Shown here: positions 7,447-15,801 of the stretch, piece after piece | Position numbering within the stretch: position 1 is the first letter of the stretch | How the letters are laid out: the number at the start of each line of letters is the position of its first letter | Assembly: GCA_934487205.1 (NCBI GenBank) | Contig: CAKSRS010000025.1 | Coordinates: 1-34,505 of the forward strand | Direction: 5' to 3' | Origin: an uncultured Clostridia bacterium | GTDB lineage: Bacteria; Bacillota; Clostridia; UBA1381 | Length of the DNA: 34,505 bases | The notes under the pieces: generated by a model | Told to the model about the DNA's origin: nothing | The model's database searches: none | The model's input: the letters and a program-made list of their open reading frames with translations, nothing else | Position numbers and translations under genes: made by a program

Positions 7447-8124
7447 ATGCGTGAAATGATTATATGTGAAGGCGTTTATTTTCTGCGTCTCGTTTTGGCA
7501 TGCATATGCGGCGGAATTATCGGTTACGAACGGAAAAACCGCGGCAAAGGAGCCGGAATACGCACCCATATTATTGTCGCGCTTGCCTCGGCACTTATGA
7601 TGCTCGTTTCAAAATACGGTTTCTCCGACATTGCACCCGGAATCGAAGGCGCACGCGGTGCCGATAACTCACGAATTGCGGCACAGGTCGTAAGCGGCGT
7701 AGGATTTTTGGGCGCCGGCATGATCTACTTCAACCGCCACTCGGTAAAGGGGCTCACCACTGCCGCCGGCATATGGGCAACATCGGGCGTGGGGCTCGCC
7801 ATAGGCGCGGGCATGTACGCTATGGGCATTTCCACATCAATTTTGATTGTGGTTATTCAGATTATTCTGCATAAAAATCTGAAATTTCTGCACATGCCGA
7901 ACGAAGAAGAAATCTCCGTCACTATCGAAGATACGCCCGACGCGCGTAATTTTATCAATACCATTTTAAAAGAGCACAACATCACCGTTGACAGCTTTAA
8001 ATGCGCGCGCAGAGACGGTCTTTTGGATATGACGCTCGTCGCAAATTTTCCGTCCGATTTTAACGTCGAAAATATGATGGCGCTATTTCAGAACAACGCT
8101 TGCATAAAATCCATAGACATATAA
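7447..8124 (+). CDS. MgtC/SapB family membrane protein
   Basis: A 225-residue protein. The N-terminal part (to about 145) has the MgtC signature GGIIGYERKNRGKGAGIRTH and several membrane helices (LVSGVGFLGAG-like and TTAAGIWATSGVGLAIG). The C-terminal 75 residues form a soluble ACT-like domain. MgtC proteins in pathogens support growth at low Mg2+ and modulate F-type ATP synthase, while the role of the Firmicutes homologues is less clear. The start at 7447 follows GAAAGGGG; an in-frame TTG upstream at 7429 has no ribosome site. The gene stands alone behind a consensus promoter. Confidence 0.92.
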   Translation: MREMIICEGVYFLRLVLACICGGIIGYERKNRGKGAGIRTHIIVALASALMMLVSKYGFSDIAPGIEGARGADNSRIAAQVVSGVGFLGAGMIYFNRHSVKGLTTAAGIWATSGVGLAIGAGMYAMGISTSILIVVIQIILHKNLKFLHMPNEEEISVTIEDTPDARNFINTILKEHNITVDSFKCARRDGLLDMTLVANFPSDFNVENMMALFQNNACIKSIDI

Positions 8125-8127
8125 CAG

Positions 8128-8160
8128 AACTTGCCGCATTTTACTTTGCGGCAAGTTTTT
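8128..8160 (+). terminator. Terminator after the MgtC-like gene
   Basis: The stem AACTTGCCGC (8128-8137) and GCGGCAAGTT (8148-8157) is followed by a T run to 8160. It overlaps the last codons and the TAA (8141-8143) of the convergent gene. Confidence 0.9.
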
Positions 8161-8890
8161 CTATGGTTTTTTCATCAATTTGATTGACGGTCACAAAATT
8201 TCCGCCGTAAAAAACCGCCCAGTTATTGAACACACACGGTAAATTTTTCGCCTTTTCGAGCGAGTCCACACAAACAAAATTTGCCGCGATTTTATTTTCC
8301 GCACAATATTCCCTGAGTTTTTCCACCCTTTGCGGAATATACGGGCACTGGTAATCATAAAACACAGTCAATTCCTTCTCCGCAATGCATTGACGTTTCG
8401 CGTTTTCCGTAAAATGCGGCGTGCTCCCGTCAAAGGACAATGCTAAAAGTTCATACCCGTCACGCGTTTCGTCAACCTTTTCAAACCCGAACTTCTTCGC
8501 GAAATTTTGGTCGGACAACCATGATTTCTGCTTTTTTGCACCAAGCATGCAAACGCCCGATTTTCCGTGAGATTTTGCGTCATTTATGCAATGTTCCATT
8601 AATTCTTTCCCATAACCGCTGCCCTTCGGCGCGCCCTGCACCCACAAGCAGTATATATAGTAAAAATTATCACCAACAATCGGTGTCCACGCATTTTCCA
8701 GCGGCGCATATTCTATAAAAACGCAGCCTTTTACATCAAGTTTACGGAAAACATGCCCTTCCTTCAGCCTATCCGCCAGCCACGCACGTTTCGCCTCAAC
8801 CCCCACATGAGCCTTTCTGGTGCGGATAATACAACACAAATGCTCCCGCGGCAGATTTTCCTCCGTCAAATTTACAAATTCCCGTTCCAT
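8141..8890 (-). CDS. GNAT acetyltransferase with C-terminal YoaP-like domain
   Basis: A 249-residue two-domain protein. Residues 1 to about 155 form a GNAT fold that would bind acetyl-CoA through the KGSGYGKEL loop (89-97). Residues of about 170-249 match the YoaP-like thioredoxin-fold extension (LTVFYDYQCPYIPQRVEKLREYC). The substrate is unknown. The YoaP domain carries a single CPY site, so it is not a classical CXXC oxidoreductase. The gene starts 1 nt after the stop codon of the LiaF-like gene upstream, so the two are cotranscribed. Confidence 0.88.
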   Translation of the reverse strand: MEREFVNLTEENLPREHLCCIIRTRKAHVGVEAKRAWLADRLKEGHVFRKLDVKGCVFIEYAPLENAWTPIVGDNFYYIYCLWVQGAPKGSGYGKELMEHCINDAKSHGKSGVCMLGAKKQKSWLSDQNFAKKFGFEKVDETRDGYELLALSFDGSTPHFTENAKRQCIAEKELTVFYDYQCPYIPQRVEKLREYCAENKIAANFVCVDSLEKAKNLPCVFNNWAVFYGGNFVTVNQIDEKTIEKLAAK

Positions 8891-8891
8891 A

Positions 8892-9557
8892 CTACTTTAT
8901 ATCCGCCCCGCCGAACAGACATAATCCGTTAATTGTCAGCGCCGCCGTTTTTTCGGTTTCCTTCCGAACCGGGCGTTTATCGGATATTCCGCCGAAAATG
9001 CTGAGCGCATTAACCTTTACCTCCACATTTTCCGGCACAACAATTTCTGCGCCGCCGAACAAGCACAGCACATCAACATGGCTGCCTTCTTTAAATTTTG
9101 CATCGGTCAGATTGCACGTTGTTGCGCCGAAAACCGCACCGACCTTAGCGATTTTTAAATCCTTACCCTCAAAATTATCAATTTTTGCATTAAATCCCGG
9201 TATGTATTCGTCATTTTCGCCGTTCTCAACCGCAGGTTTTTTAATCGAAAACGCCCTTATTATCAGTTTTACGCCGATTACAACCACGATTATCGGCGCG
9301 GTTAGCTGCCAGACTATGTCATAATCTATTATATCGCGCGCGCCCAAAAGCAACAGCACGCCGATAAGCAGTCCGATAAGTCCCCCCGATTTATCCCTGC
9401 CGCTTATAATTCCGCTCACACTCGGAACAATAATGAACAGCGTCCACCAGCCGTCAAGCGAAAATTTAATGTCCGTCATTCCCAGCACGTTGAGCGCATA
9501 TAACACGCCCCCCGCAACCAAAAGCGCTCCGAAAATCGCTCCGCATATTTTTTTCAT
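8892..9557 (-). CDS. LiaF-like membrane protein (DUF5668 type)
   Basis: A 221-residue protein with four predicted membrane helices in the N-terminal half (KKICGAIFGALLVAGGVLYAL, WWTLFIIVPSVSG, GGLIGLLIGVLLLLG, APIIVVVIGVKLII). The soluble C-terminal half has the repeated pattern xxxFGGxxI (VGAVFGATT, VLCLFGGAEI, ALSIFGGISD, GLCLFGGADI), as in the LiaF C-terminal beta-helix. LiaF proteins inhibit LiaRS-type cell-envelope stress sensors, but no LiaR or LiaS gene is adjacent. I chose the ATG at 9557. An in-frame ATG at 9569 sits too close to the AAAGGA ribosome site. Confidence 0.85.
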   Translation of the reverse strand: MKKICGAIFGALLVAGGVLYALNVLGMTDIKFSLDGWWTLFIIVPSVSGIISGRDKSGGLIGLLIGVLLLLGARDIIDYDIVWQLTAPIIVVVIGVKLIIRAFSIKKPAVENGENDEYIPGFNAKIDNFEGKDLKIAKVGAVFGATTCNLTDAKFKEGSHVDVLCLFGGAEIVVPENVEVKVNALSIFGGISDKRPVRKETEKTAALTINGLCLFGGADIK

Positions 9558-9596
9558 TTTTATACCCATTCCTTTCCGTGCCATAAAGCACAAAAC

Positions 9597-9730
9597 TTAA
9601 GTCTGAAGGAAAATCGTTTGCAAGCAGATGCTGTACGACACTTCCTACCGCGGTTCGGTCACCAAACGGCTCTGACCATTCGATGCCCCGAGCAAAAAGC
9701 CGCGCTATGGGCGATTTTATTCAGACTTAA
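9597..9730. mobile_element. 134-bp MITE-like element (dispersed repeat copy E)
   Basis: It is bounded by perfect 11-bp inverted repeats, TTAAGTCTGAA (9597-9607) and TTCAGACTTAA (9720-9730). The match continues inward with one gap (GGAAAATCG against CGATTTTA). The outermost TTAA could be a duplicated target site. The interior resembles the other dispersed repeats (GCAAGCAGAT, then GCGGTTCGGTCAC, then GGCTCTGAC). No coding capacity is present, so any mobility would depend on a transposase elsewhere. Confidence 0.75.
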
Positions 9731-9749
9731 ATCCCCTTTATATATGTTC

Positions 9750-10922
9750 TTAATCAAGTTCGTCCTCATGCAAAACCGCGCCGCCGCGCATAAGAATTTT
9801 TTGCAGTGCCGATAAATCAACGCCGCCGTTTTTCGCCGCAAGCGCCGCCGCTGCTCCCGACGCCTCGCCCGTGACGGCGCACGCCGGAATTACGCGCGAT
9901 ATATCCCACATCAAATCGGTCACCGAAATACAACGTCCCGCGGCAAAAACATTCACGCACTCGTCGGTACACAGCGTTTCGAACGGGATTTCATACACCG
10001 GTCCGCACTCACGCCAATCGCTTATCATTCCGATTGAACTCTCAAACCGTTTATGCGCCTCGGCAGCGTCAAGCTCATACTTCCCGACAAGCTTGCGCGT
10101 CATGCGCAGCTGCGGAATTGTCGGCAATGTCACCGGGCGCACGCCCGCACGCTCAATATCCTCCAAAATCCGGTCATGCGCAAGCTGCACCATTTCACTG
10201 TTGTCCTTACCGTCCAGCCCCGTAAAGCGCCTGTCCGTCAGCGTTTCGGTCTTATCCGCGCGCGGATCCTCTGAATATCCCAGCATTTTCAGCTGCGCGC
10301 CCTTTTTGCCTTCAAAATAATACCAGCACGCAAGCACATTCTTCGCCTTAAATGTGTCGGTTTTTGCGCCCGCATACCAAAATATATCCGCATCGCCCGT
10401 GGCGTCCACCGCCGCGCCGACGGCAACCGCGCTGCGCCCGCTCTTATTCTCGATAATTATATGCGTCAGCGATTTATTTTCCGTTTTTACGCCGCAAACC
10501 TTCGTTCCGTACAATATATCCACGCCCGCGCTTTTTAACAGCTGCTCCGCATCAATCGCAAAAAAATGCGGATTATACTGCACTTCAAACCTATGTTCCG
10601 TACGCTTTTCGCGCGGGTTCGCCGAAAACCATTCCGCGCCGTCATAATCGCCGTCAAGTCCGTGCTTTGCCGACAGGCGGATAAGCTCCTCGCATATTCC
10701 GAACGAAACCTGTCTGCCGAACCCGTCGCACAGCGGCAGATACACCGTCACCAATCCCGACGTCGCAAGTCCGCCCAATATGTACGAAGTTTCCGTCAGC
10801 AGAACCGACGCGCCCCCGCGCGCCGCCGCAAGTGCCGCCGATATCCCCGCAATTCCGCCGCCGCAGACGGCAACGTCATACCTCCCGACAACCTCGGTTT
10901 TTAAATTTTCCGCTATTTCCAA
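9750..10922 (-). CDS. FAD-dependent oxidoreductase
   Basis: A 390-residue flavoprotein of the FAD_oxidored family. The N-terminal Rossmann dinucleotide motif CGGGIAGISAA (20-30) is followed by an acidic end of strand 2 (LLTE). A second FAD-contact region includes VNVFAAGRCISVT and the GEASGAAAALA segment near the C-terminus. The substrate is not readable from sequence. Members often reduce or oxidise small organic compounds. Translation probably starts at a TTG with GGCGGGAG just upstream; no in-frame ATG fits. The gene lies about 40 nt downstream of citrate synthase and probably shares its operon. Confidence 0.87.
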   Translation of the reverse strand: MEIAENLKTEVVGRYDVAVCGGGIAGISAALAAARGGASVLLTETSYILGGLATSGLVTVYLPLCDGFGRQVSFGICEELIRLSAKHGLDGDYDGAEWFSANPREKRTEHRFEVQYNPHFFAIDAEQLLKSAGVDILYGTKVCGVKTENKSLTHIIIENKSGRSAVAVGAAVDATGDADIFWYAGAKTDTFKAKNVLACWYYFEGKKGAQLKMLGYSEDPRADKTETLTDRRFTGLDGKDNSEMVQLAHDRILEDIERAGVRPVTLPTIPQLRMTRKLVGKYELDAAEAHKRFESSIGMISDWRECGPVYEIPFETLCTDECVNVFAAGRCISVTDLMWDISRVIPACAVTGEASGAAAALAAKNGGVDLSALQKILMRGGAVLHEDELD

Positions 10923-10964
10923 TATTTCTCCCGCCCCTTTTCATCAGTCTTTCCGTTATTTCCT

Positions 10965-12326
10965 CTATTCCTCACGCCTTTCCTCCATAGGCACATACTC
11001 TTTATGCGACGCAACGTTTTTGTACGCCGGGCGCACGATTTTACTCGTACTCATGAGTTCTTCAAGCCTGTGCGCACTCCAGCCGGCAATTCTCGCAATC
11101 GCGAAAATCGGCGTGTAAAGTTCAAGCGGAAGCCCCAGCATGCTGTAAACAAATCCCGAATAAAAGTCAACGTTCGCGCTTACCGGACGGTTACGCTTTT
11201 CCTTCAAAAGCGACGGCGCAATATTTTCCACCATTTCGTAAAGCGCCATCTCCTTTTCCTTACCCTTTTCCTTCGCAAGCGGGCCGACATACTTTTTCAG
11301 GATTTTCGTTCTCGGGTCGGACAGCGAATATACCGCATGACCGATACCGTAAATAAGCCCGCTGCCGTCAAACGCCTCTTTGTTCAGAATTTTCTGCAAA
11401 TATGCGCGCACTTCGTTTTCGTCCGTCCAATCCTTTACGTGCGCCTTGATATCATCAAACATCTGCACAACTTTTTTGTTCGCACCGCCGTGTTTCGGGC
11501 CCTTCAGCGAACCGAGCGACGCCGCAACCGATGAATATGTATCCGTCCCCGACGACGATACAACATGCGTCGTGAATGTCGAGTTATTTCCGCCGCCGTG
11601 CTCCGCCTGCGCGACAAGGCATATATCCAAAAGCTTTGCCTCAAGCTCGGTGTACTGCTTATCCGGGCGCAATGTGTACAAAATCACCTCCGCCGTGGAC
11701 AGCTCCGCCGGCGGCGTGTGAATATACAGGCTGTGCCCCTTCTGATAATGGTTATACGCCTGATAGCCGTACACCGACAGCAGCGGAAACAGCGCGATAA
11801 GCTGCAGACTCTGCCGCAGAACATTGTCAACCGACGTGTCGTCGGCGCGGTCATCATAGGAATACAGCGTCAGAACGCTGCGCGCAAGCGTGTTCATCAT
11901 ATCGCTCGACGGCGCCTTCATGATAATATCGCGCACGAAACTTGTCGGCAGCGTGCGGTACTCGGCAAGCACACGGCAAAAATCCGCAAGCTCTGCACGG
12001 GTCGGCTGTTCGCCGAAAATCAAGAGATACAAAACTTCCTCAAATCCGAATCTGCCGTCCTCGGTAAACCCGTTCACTATATCTTCAATATCGTATCCGC
12101 GATAGTATAATTTACCCTCGCACGGAATCATCTCGCCGTCATCGATTGTGTACGATTTAACCTCGCCGATTTCGGTAAGTCCCGTCAAAACGCCGCGCCC
12201 GCTTTTATAACGCAGGCCGCGCTTTACCTCGTAACGTTCGTACAATTCCGGGTCAATGCGGCTGTTGCTGCTGCATTTTTTCGCCAAACGCTCTATCTCC
12301 GGTGTTAATTCTGAAAATTTGTTCAT
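10965..12326 (-). CDS. gltA: Citrate synthase
   Basis: A 453-residue enzyme that condenses oxaloacetate and acetyl-CoA to citrate. The catalytic residues are visible: His279 in GPKHGGAN, His330 in GIGHAVYSLSDPR and Asp387 in NVDFYSG. The sequence is of the type found in clostridia, with an N-terminal extension of about 50 residues and the HGGGNNSTFTTHV segment at about 243-254. In anaerobes it usually feeds glutamate synthesis. No aconitase or isocitrate dehydrogenase gene is adjacent. The ribosome site is AAAGGA upstream of the ATG. The gene starts 7 nt downstream of holB. Confidence 0.95.
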   Translation of the reverse strand: MNKFSELTPEIERLAKKCSSNSRIDPELYERYEVKRGLRYKSGRGVLTGLTEIGEVKSYTIDDGEMIPCEGKLYYRGYDIEDIVNGFTEDGRFGFEEVLYLLIFGEQPTRAELADFCRVLAEYRTLPTSFVRDIIMKAPSSDMMNTLARSVLTLYSYDDRADDTSVDNVLRQSLQLIALFPLLSVYGYQAYNHYQKGHSLYIHTPPAELSTAEVILYTLRPDKQYTELEAKLLDICLVAQAEHGGGNNSTFTTHVVSSSGTDTYSSVAASLGSLKGPKHGGANKKVVQMFDDIKAHVKDWTDENEVRAYLQKILNKEAFDGSGLIYGIGHAVYSLSDPRTKILKKYVGPLAKEKGKEKEMALYEMVENIAPSLLKEKRNRPVSANVDFYSGFVYSMLGLPLELYTPIFAIARIAGWSAHRLEELMSTSKIVRPAYKNVASHKEYVPMEERREE

Positions 12327-12333
12327 GTCGTAT

Positions 12334-13317
12334 CTATCCTTTCCTTTTTATCGTAAACGCCATGCGCAGCGCAAGCGTGTGCAAACTGACATACCTTCGC
12401 CGCATTTTCTGCGCCGTCATAATTTCATCCGCCGCGCGGACAATCCGCTTTTCGGTATACCTGTTCGACATGGCAATCAATCTGTCGATAAAATCGCTGT
12501 TCATTGCGCAGTCTTTTGCGCCGTTTTGCAAAAGCATCATATCGCGCACAAAACTTTGCCAAAGTTCCAAAATCAGGTCGGCGTTGTCCTTGTTTTCCTC
12601 CAAAAATTCCGCCGCCGCGTATGCGTCAAGCTTGGACGGCGACAGCAAAAGCTCCGATTTTTCAAAGGCGGCCTTCCGCAGCGGGATAAAATTTTCATCA
12701 TTTATAATCCGCTCCGCTCGCCCCGCGACGCCGCCCGCATATTTTGCGTAAAAATCCGCCCTGTCGCCCAATTCCGGATAGCGCTTTTGCAGCCAAATTT
12801 TTATTTTATCCGCCGCAACCGCACCGAATCGAATTTGTATGCACCGTGACCGCACCGTCTGCAAAAGCGTCTCGTGATTTTCCGCCAATATTACAAACGC
12901 CGCATATTCCGGCGGTTCTTCCAAAACTTTTAAAAATGCGTTTTGCGCCTGCTCATTCATATCGTCGCCGTACGCAATGATATACACCTTCCGTCGGCTT
13001 TCGTACGGCTTTGTATACGCGTCGGTCACGATATCGCGCACCATGTCGACCGAAATATTCTTCTTTCCGTCCGGCGGCGAGATTATTCGTATATCCGGGT
13101 GCGTTTCCGCTGCCGCCATTATGCATGACGGGCATGCACCGCACGGCGCGTTCTCCGTTTTTTCGCACACCATCGCCGCTGCGAAAAGGCGCGCCGCCGC
13201 ATATGTTCCCACGCCTTTTTCACCCTCAAATATATATGCGTGCCGGGCGGAGTTGTTTCTTATATTATTAATAAGATTTTCCATTATGTTTTCATGAAAA
13301 ATATCATACCCGTACAT
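12334..13317 (-). CDS. holB: DNA polymerase III subunit delta prime
   Basis: A 327-residue AAA+ clamp-loader subunit. Residues 32-39 (GEKGVGTY) sit where Walker A would be but lack the Lys, so ATP hydrolysis is not expected. E. coli delta prime is also non-catalytic. A zinc-binding group follows (C59, C62, C65, with an upstream C51), then the LKVLEEPP and SRC motifs. I chose the ATG at 13317 because of the ribosome site AAAGGAGCC; the open frame extends further upstream but runs into tatD. The stop of tatD lies 16 nt before the start, so the two are coupled. Confidence 0.93.
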   Translation of the reverse strand: MYGYDIFHENIMENLINNIRNNSARHAYIFEGEKGVGTYAAARLFAAAMVCEKTENAPCGACPSCIMAAAETHPDIRIISPPDGKKNISVDMVRDIVTDAYTKPYESRRKVYIIAYGDDMNEQAQNAFLKVLEEPPEYAAFVILAENHETLLQTVRSRCIQIRFGAVAADKIKIWLQKRYPELGDRADFYAKYAGGVAGRAERIINDENFIPLRKAAFEKSELLLSPSKLDAYAAAEFLEENKDNADLILELWQSFVRDMMLLQNGAKDCAMNSDFIDRLIAMSNRYTEKRIVRAADEIMTAQKMRRRYVSLHTLALRMAFTIKRKG

Positions 13318-13333
13318 CGCCCGGCTCCTTTCC

Positions 13334-14098
13334 TTAAATTCCGTAGAGTTTTTTTGCGTTACTTTGCGTGATTTCCTCAACCTCGCCGACCGAAATCCCC
13401 TTGATTTCCGCCAGCCGCTCCGCCACATAATGCATCAAAAGCGAACTGTTGCGCGTTCCGCGGTGCGGCTCCGGCGCGAGATACGGACAATCCGTCTCCA
13501 GCACAATCCGCTCAATCGGCGCTGCCGCCGCGCTCGCATGCACTTTTTTCGCATTTTTGAAGGTCAGTGTTCCGCCGAATCCGAGATAAAATCCCAAATC
13601 CAACACCTCGCGCACCATTTCCGCACTGCCCGAATAGCAATGCAGCACGCCGCCAACGTCCGCCGCGTGATGCGCGCGCAGAATTTCCAGTGTGTCCGCA
13701 TGCGCCTCACGGTCATGCACAATCACCGGAAGTTTTACCTCCCGCGCAAGGTCAATCTGCCGCGCAAACCATTTCTTCTGCACGTCCTTCGGCACATCAT
13801 CATAATGATAATCAAGCCCGATTTCGCCTATCGCACGCACTTTCTCATGCTTTGCGTATGTTTTTAATTTTTCCATGTCCGCCTCTGTCAGATTTTGCAC
13901 ATTTTCCGGGTGCACCCCCGCCGACGCATACACAAACGGATATTTTTCCGCTAATTTTATAATTTCGCCGACAGATTCCATTGAATCCGCCGCGTTTATG
14001 ATATATTCAATGCCGTTTTCATGCATTTTTGACAAAATTTCGTCCCGGTCGCCGTCAAACGCCCGGTCATTGTAATGCGCATGTGAATCAAAAAGCAT
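13334..14098 (-). CDS. tatD: TatD family metal-dependent hydrolase
   Basis: A 254-residue TIM-barrel hydrolase. The metal ligands are visible: HAH at residues 6-8, Glu in AIGEIGLDYHYDD, His in VIVHDREAH, His in VLHCYSG and Asp in ETDCPYLAPEP. TatD enzymes are DNases (3'-5' exonuclease or AP activity) and possible D-aminoacyl hydrolases. I chose the ATG at 14098 after GGGAGAAAG. The long upstream open extension translates repeat sequence and is not credible. It forms a unit with holB, gltA and the FAD oxidoreductase gene. Confidence 0.94.
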   Translation of the reverse strand: MLFDSHAHYNDRAFDGDRDEILSKMHENGIEYIINAADSMESVGEIIKLAEKYPFVYASAGVHPENVQNLTEADMEKLKTYAKHEKVRAIGEIGLDYHYDDVPKDVQKKWFARQIDLAREVKLPVIVHDREAHADTLEILRAHHAADVGGVLHCYSGSAEMVREVLDLGFYLGFGGTLTFKNAKKVHASAAAAPIERIVLETDCPYLAPEPHRGTRNSSLLMHYVAERLAEIKGISVGEVEEITQSNAKKLYGI

Positions 14099-14154
14099 AG
14101 TCTTTCTCCCTTTCCGCACCGTGTATGCGGTAATTACATTTTTGCTGAAAATGC

Positions 14155-14300
14155 GCCCATATCGCGGGCGCACCGTACCCCAAAACGGCAAGGCGCGAAT
14201 CCCCCACACCGTTTTTATGGGAAACAGATCACCCCTTTTGCAGTAAGGGTAATCCGTACAAACGGTGCGCCGCGTCCAAAAACGGCGAGATGCGAAGTAT
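14155..14300. repeat. Decayed dispersed repeat, copy F
   Basis: The block CAGATCACCCCTTTTGCAG, followed by TAAGGGTAATCCGTAC, matches copy A (CAGATTGCCCTTTTGCAG, then CGAGGGTGCTGTAC). It ends in GAGATGCGAAG like the other copies. Flanking GGGCGCACCGT and ACGGTGCGCC segments are inverted relative to each other. No gene is visible. Confidence 0.6.
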
Positions 14301-14317
14301 ATCCTCCTATCTATTTT

Positions 14318-14477
14318 TATAAGGAATAGATACAAGCAGATTGCCCTTTTGCAGTGAGGGTGCCGTACGAAGGTACTTCTCACTGCGGCTCGGTCACCGA
14401 ATTGTCATTCACTACCATTCAGCCGCTTTGCTACCTCGAGCGAAAATGGGTGAGATGCGACGCATATCTTCCTTATA
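14318..14477. repeat. Dispersed repeat, copy C, flanked by inverted repeats
   Basis: The core 14333-14465 closely matches copy A (GCAGATTGCCCTTTTGCAG, GTACGAAGGTACTTCTCACT, GAATTGTCATTCACTACC, CATTCAGCCGCTTTGCTACC). It lacks a 21-bp segment present in copy A, consistent with deletion between two TCAC direct repeats. Inverted TATAAGGAA (14318-14326) and TTCCTTATA (14469-14477) flank the core. The right arm contains the TAA stop (14473-14475) of the minus-strand DUF212 gene. Confidence 0.8.
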
Positions 14478-14910
14478 AATGTTTTAGAACTGCTATTACT
14501 ATCCCCAAAATCGCTCCCGCAAAAACCTCTTTTGGGGTGTGACCCAAAAGTTCCTTCAGGTGCTTATCTGTGTCGGAAAAATCCGCTCTTTCCCAGCGTT
14601 CCACAAGCTTATTCAAAATTTTCGCCTGCTGTCCCGCTGCGCGCCGCACGCCCGCCGCGTCATACATCACCACAAGCGCCAATACCACACAAACCGCAAA
14701 TTCATCGCTTGCAAATCCGTTTTTTATGCCAATCGCCGTCGCAAGACTCGTCACAAACGATGAGTGTGAACTCGGCATGCCGCCCGCGCCGATAAACCGT
14801 CTGAAATCAAACTTTTTATTTTTAACAAGTGTGAAAATTACCTTTAAAAGCTGTGCGACAAACCACGCTATAAGGCATGTTACAAGCACGCTTTCCTTCC
14901 AAAAATTCAT
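14473..14910 (-). CDS. Divergent PAP2 family membrane protein (DUF212, YuiD-like)
   Basis: A 145-residue membrane protein with the DUF212 signature motifs GGMPSSHS (43-50), YDAAGVRRAAG and GHTPKEVFAG, and about four membrane helices. The family is related to PAP2 acid phosphatases and may act on lipid phosphates, but its function is not established. It starts 3 nt downstream of ispA, a polyprenyl diphosphate synthase gene, which makes an isoprenoid-phosphate substrate plausible (inference). The stop codon lies in the inverted repeat bordering copy C. Confidence 0.9.
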   Translation of the reverse strand: MNFWKESVLVTCLIAWFVAQLLKVIFTLVKNKKFDFRRFIGAGGMPSSHSSFVTSLATAIGIKNGFASDEFAVCVVLALVVMYDAAGVRRAAGQQAKILNKLVERWERADFSDTDKHLKELLGHTPKEVFAGAILGIVIAVLKHL

Positions 14911-14913
14911 AAT

Positions 14914-15774
14914 TTATGCCTTTCTTTCCGTCAGCTTTTTCGCCATATTGCAAAGCTCGCCGCGGTTTTCAAAAATATCAAGACTGCAGATTGCCTTAGC
15001 GGTATATTCCGCCGACAACTCCCGCGCCTTTTCCAAGCCGAACAGCGTTACATACGTGGACTTATTATTCTCCGCGTCGCTGCCTATCGGCTTGCCGAGT
15101 TCCTCCTCGCTGCCCTCAACGTCCAAAATATCGTCCTGTATCTGAAAAGCTATGCCCAGATTTTCACAAAATCCGTCCACAGCCTTAATCTGCTCCTCAT
15201 CAGCGCCCGACAAAATCGCGCCGATTACACCCGACGCGCGGATAAGCGCGCCCGTTTTCAGCGAATGAAGATACTTCAAAAGCTGCGCGTCCTCATCATG
15301 GCTGCCAATATCCACGACCTGTCCGCCAATCATGCCGTCCGCACCGGCGGCTTGTGCAAGTTCTGCAATCGCCGCGATAACCGACTTTTTACAAACGCCC
15401 GCAACATTATACCCCGCCGCCGTCTCAAAAGCAAGCGTCAGCAGCGCGTCCCCCGCAAGGATTGCCACCGCCTCGCCGTAAACCTTATGGTTCGTCGGCT
15501 TGCCGCGGCGCAAATCATCATTATCCATCGCCGGCAAATCATCATGTATCAGCGAGTAGGTATGTATCATCTCAATCGCGCACGCAAACGGAAGAACCGT
15601 CTGCGGTTCTTTCCCGAGCATTTTCGCCGTCATCATCATTATCACCGGGCGCAAGCGCTTGCCCCCCGCGAACAGGCTGTACGCCATCGCGTCATAAATC
15701 TTCTTTTGCGGATTGTCCTTCGGTTTTAAATACTCCCTCAGCGCTCCGTCAACCAAATCAATGTATTTTTGCAT
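14914..15774 (-). CDS. ispA: Farnesyl diphosphate synthase (short-chain prenyltransferase)
   Basis: A 286-residue polyprenyl synthase that builds geranyl and farnesyl diphosphate from IPP and DMAPP for undecaprenyl and other isoprenoids. Motifs are GGKRLRP (37-43), the first Asp-rich motif HDDLPAMDNDD (77-87) with an Ala and Met before it that suit chain length C15, and the second QIQDDILD (about 213-220). The gene belongs to the nusB - TsaD-like - xseA - xseB - ispA run that is common in Firmicutes. Confidence 0.95.
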   Translation of the reverse strand: MQKYIDLVDGALREYLKPKDNPQKKIYDAMAYSLFAGGKRLRPVIMMMTAKMLGKEPQTVLPFACAIEMIHTYSLIHDDLPAMDNDDLRRGKPTNHKVYGEAVAILAGDALLTLAFETAAGYNVAGVCKKSVIAAIAELAQAAGADGMIGGQVVDIGSHDEDAQLLKYLHSLKTGALIRASGVIGAILSGADEEQIKAVDGFCENLGIAFQIQDDILDVEGSEEELGKPIGSDAENNKSTYVTLFGLEKARELSAEYTAKAICSLDIFENRGELCNMAKKLTERKA

Positions 15775-15801
15775 ATTTTTTCGCTTTCCTTCTTATTTAA
15801 A

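Noticed and set aside
12334..13317. Defective clamp-loader subunit because the Walker A Lys is missing
   Set aside because: Delta prime is naturally non-catalytic in known clamp loaders, so this is not evidence of decay.
13318..13428. 37-residue extension of DNA polymerase III delta prime
   Set aside because: It overlaps tatD out of frame, and the start at 13317 has AAAGGAGCC.
14099..14383. 95-residue N-terminal extension of TatD
   Set aside because: It translates repeat sequence, and the ATG at 14098 has a ribosome site and gives the normal family length.
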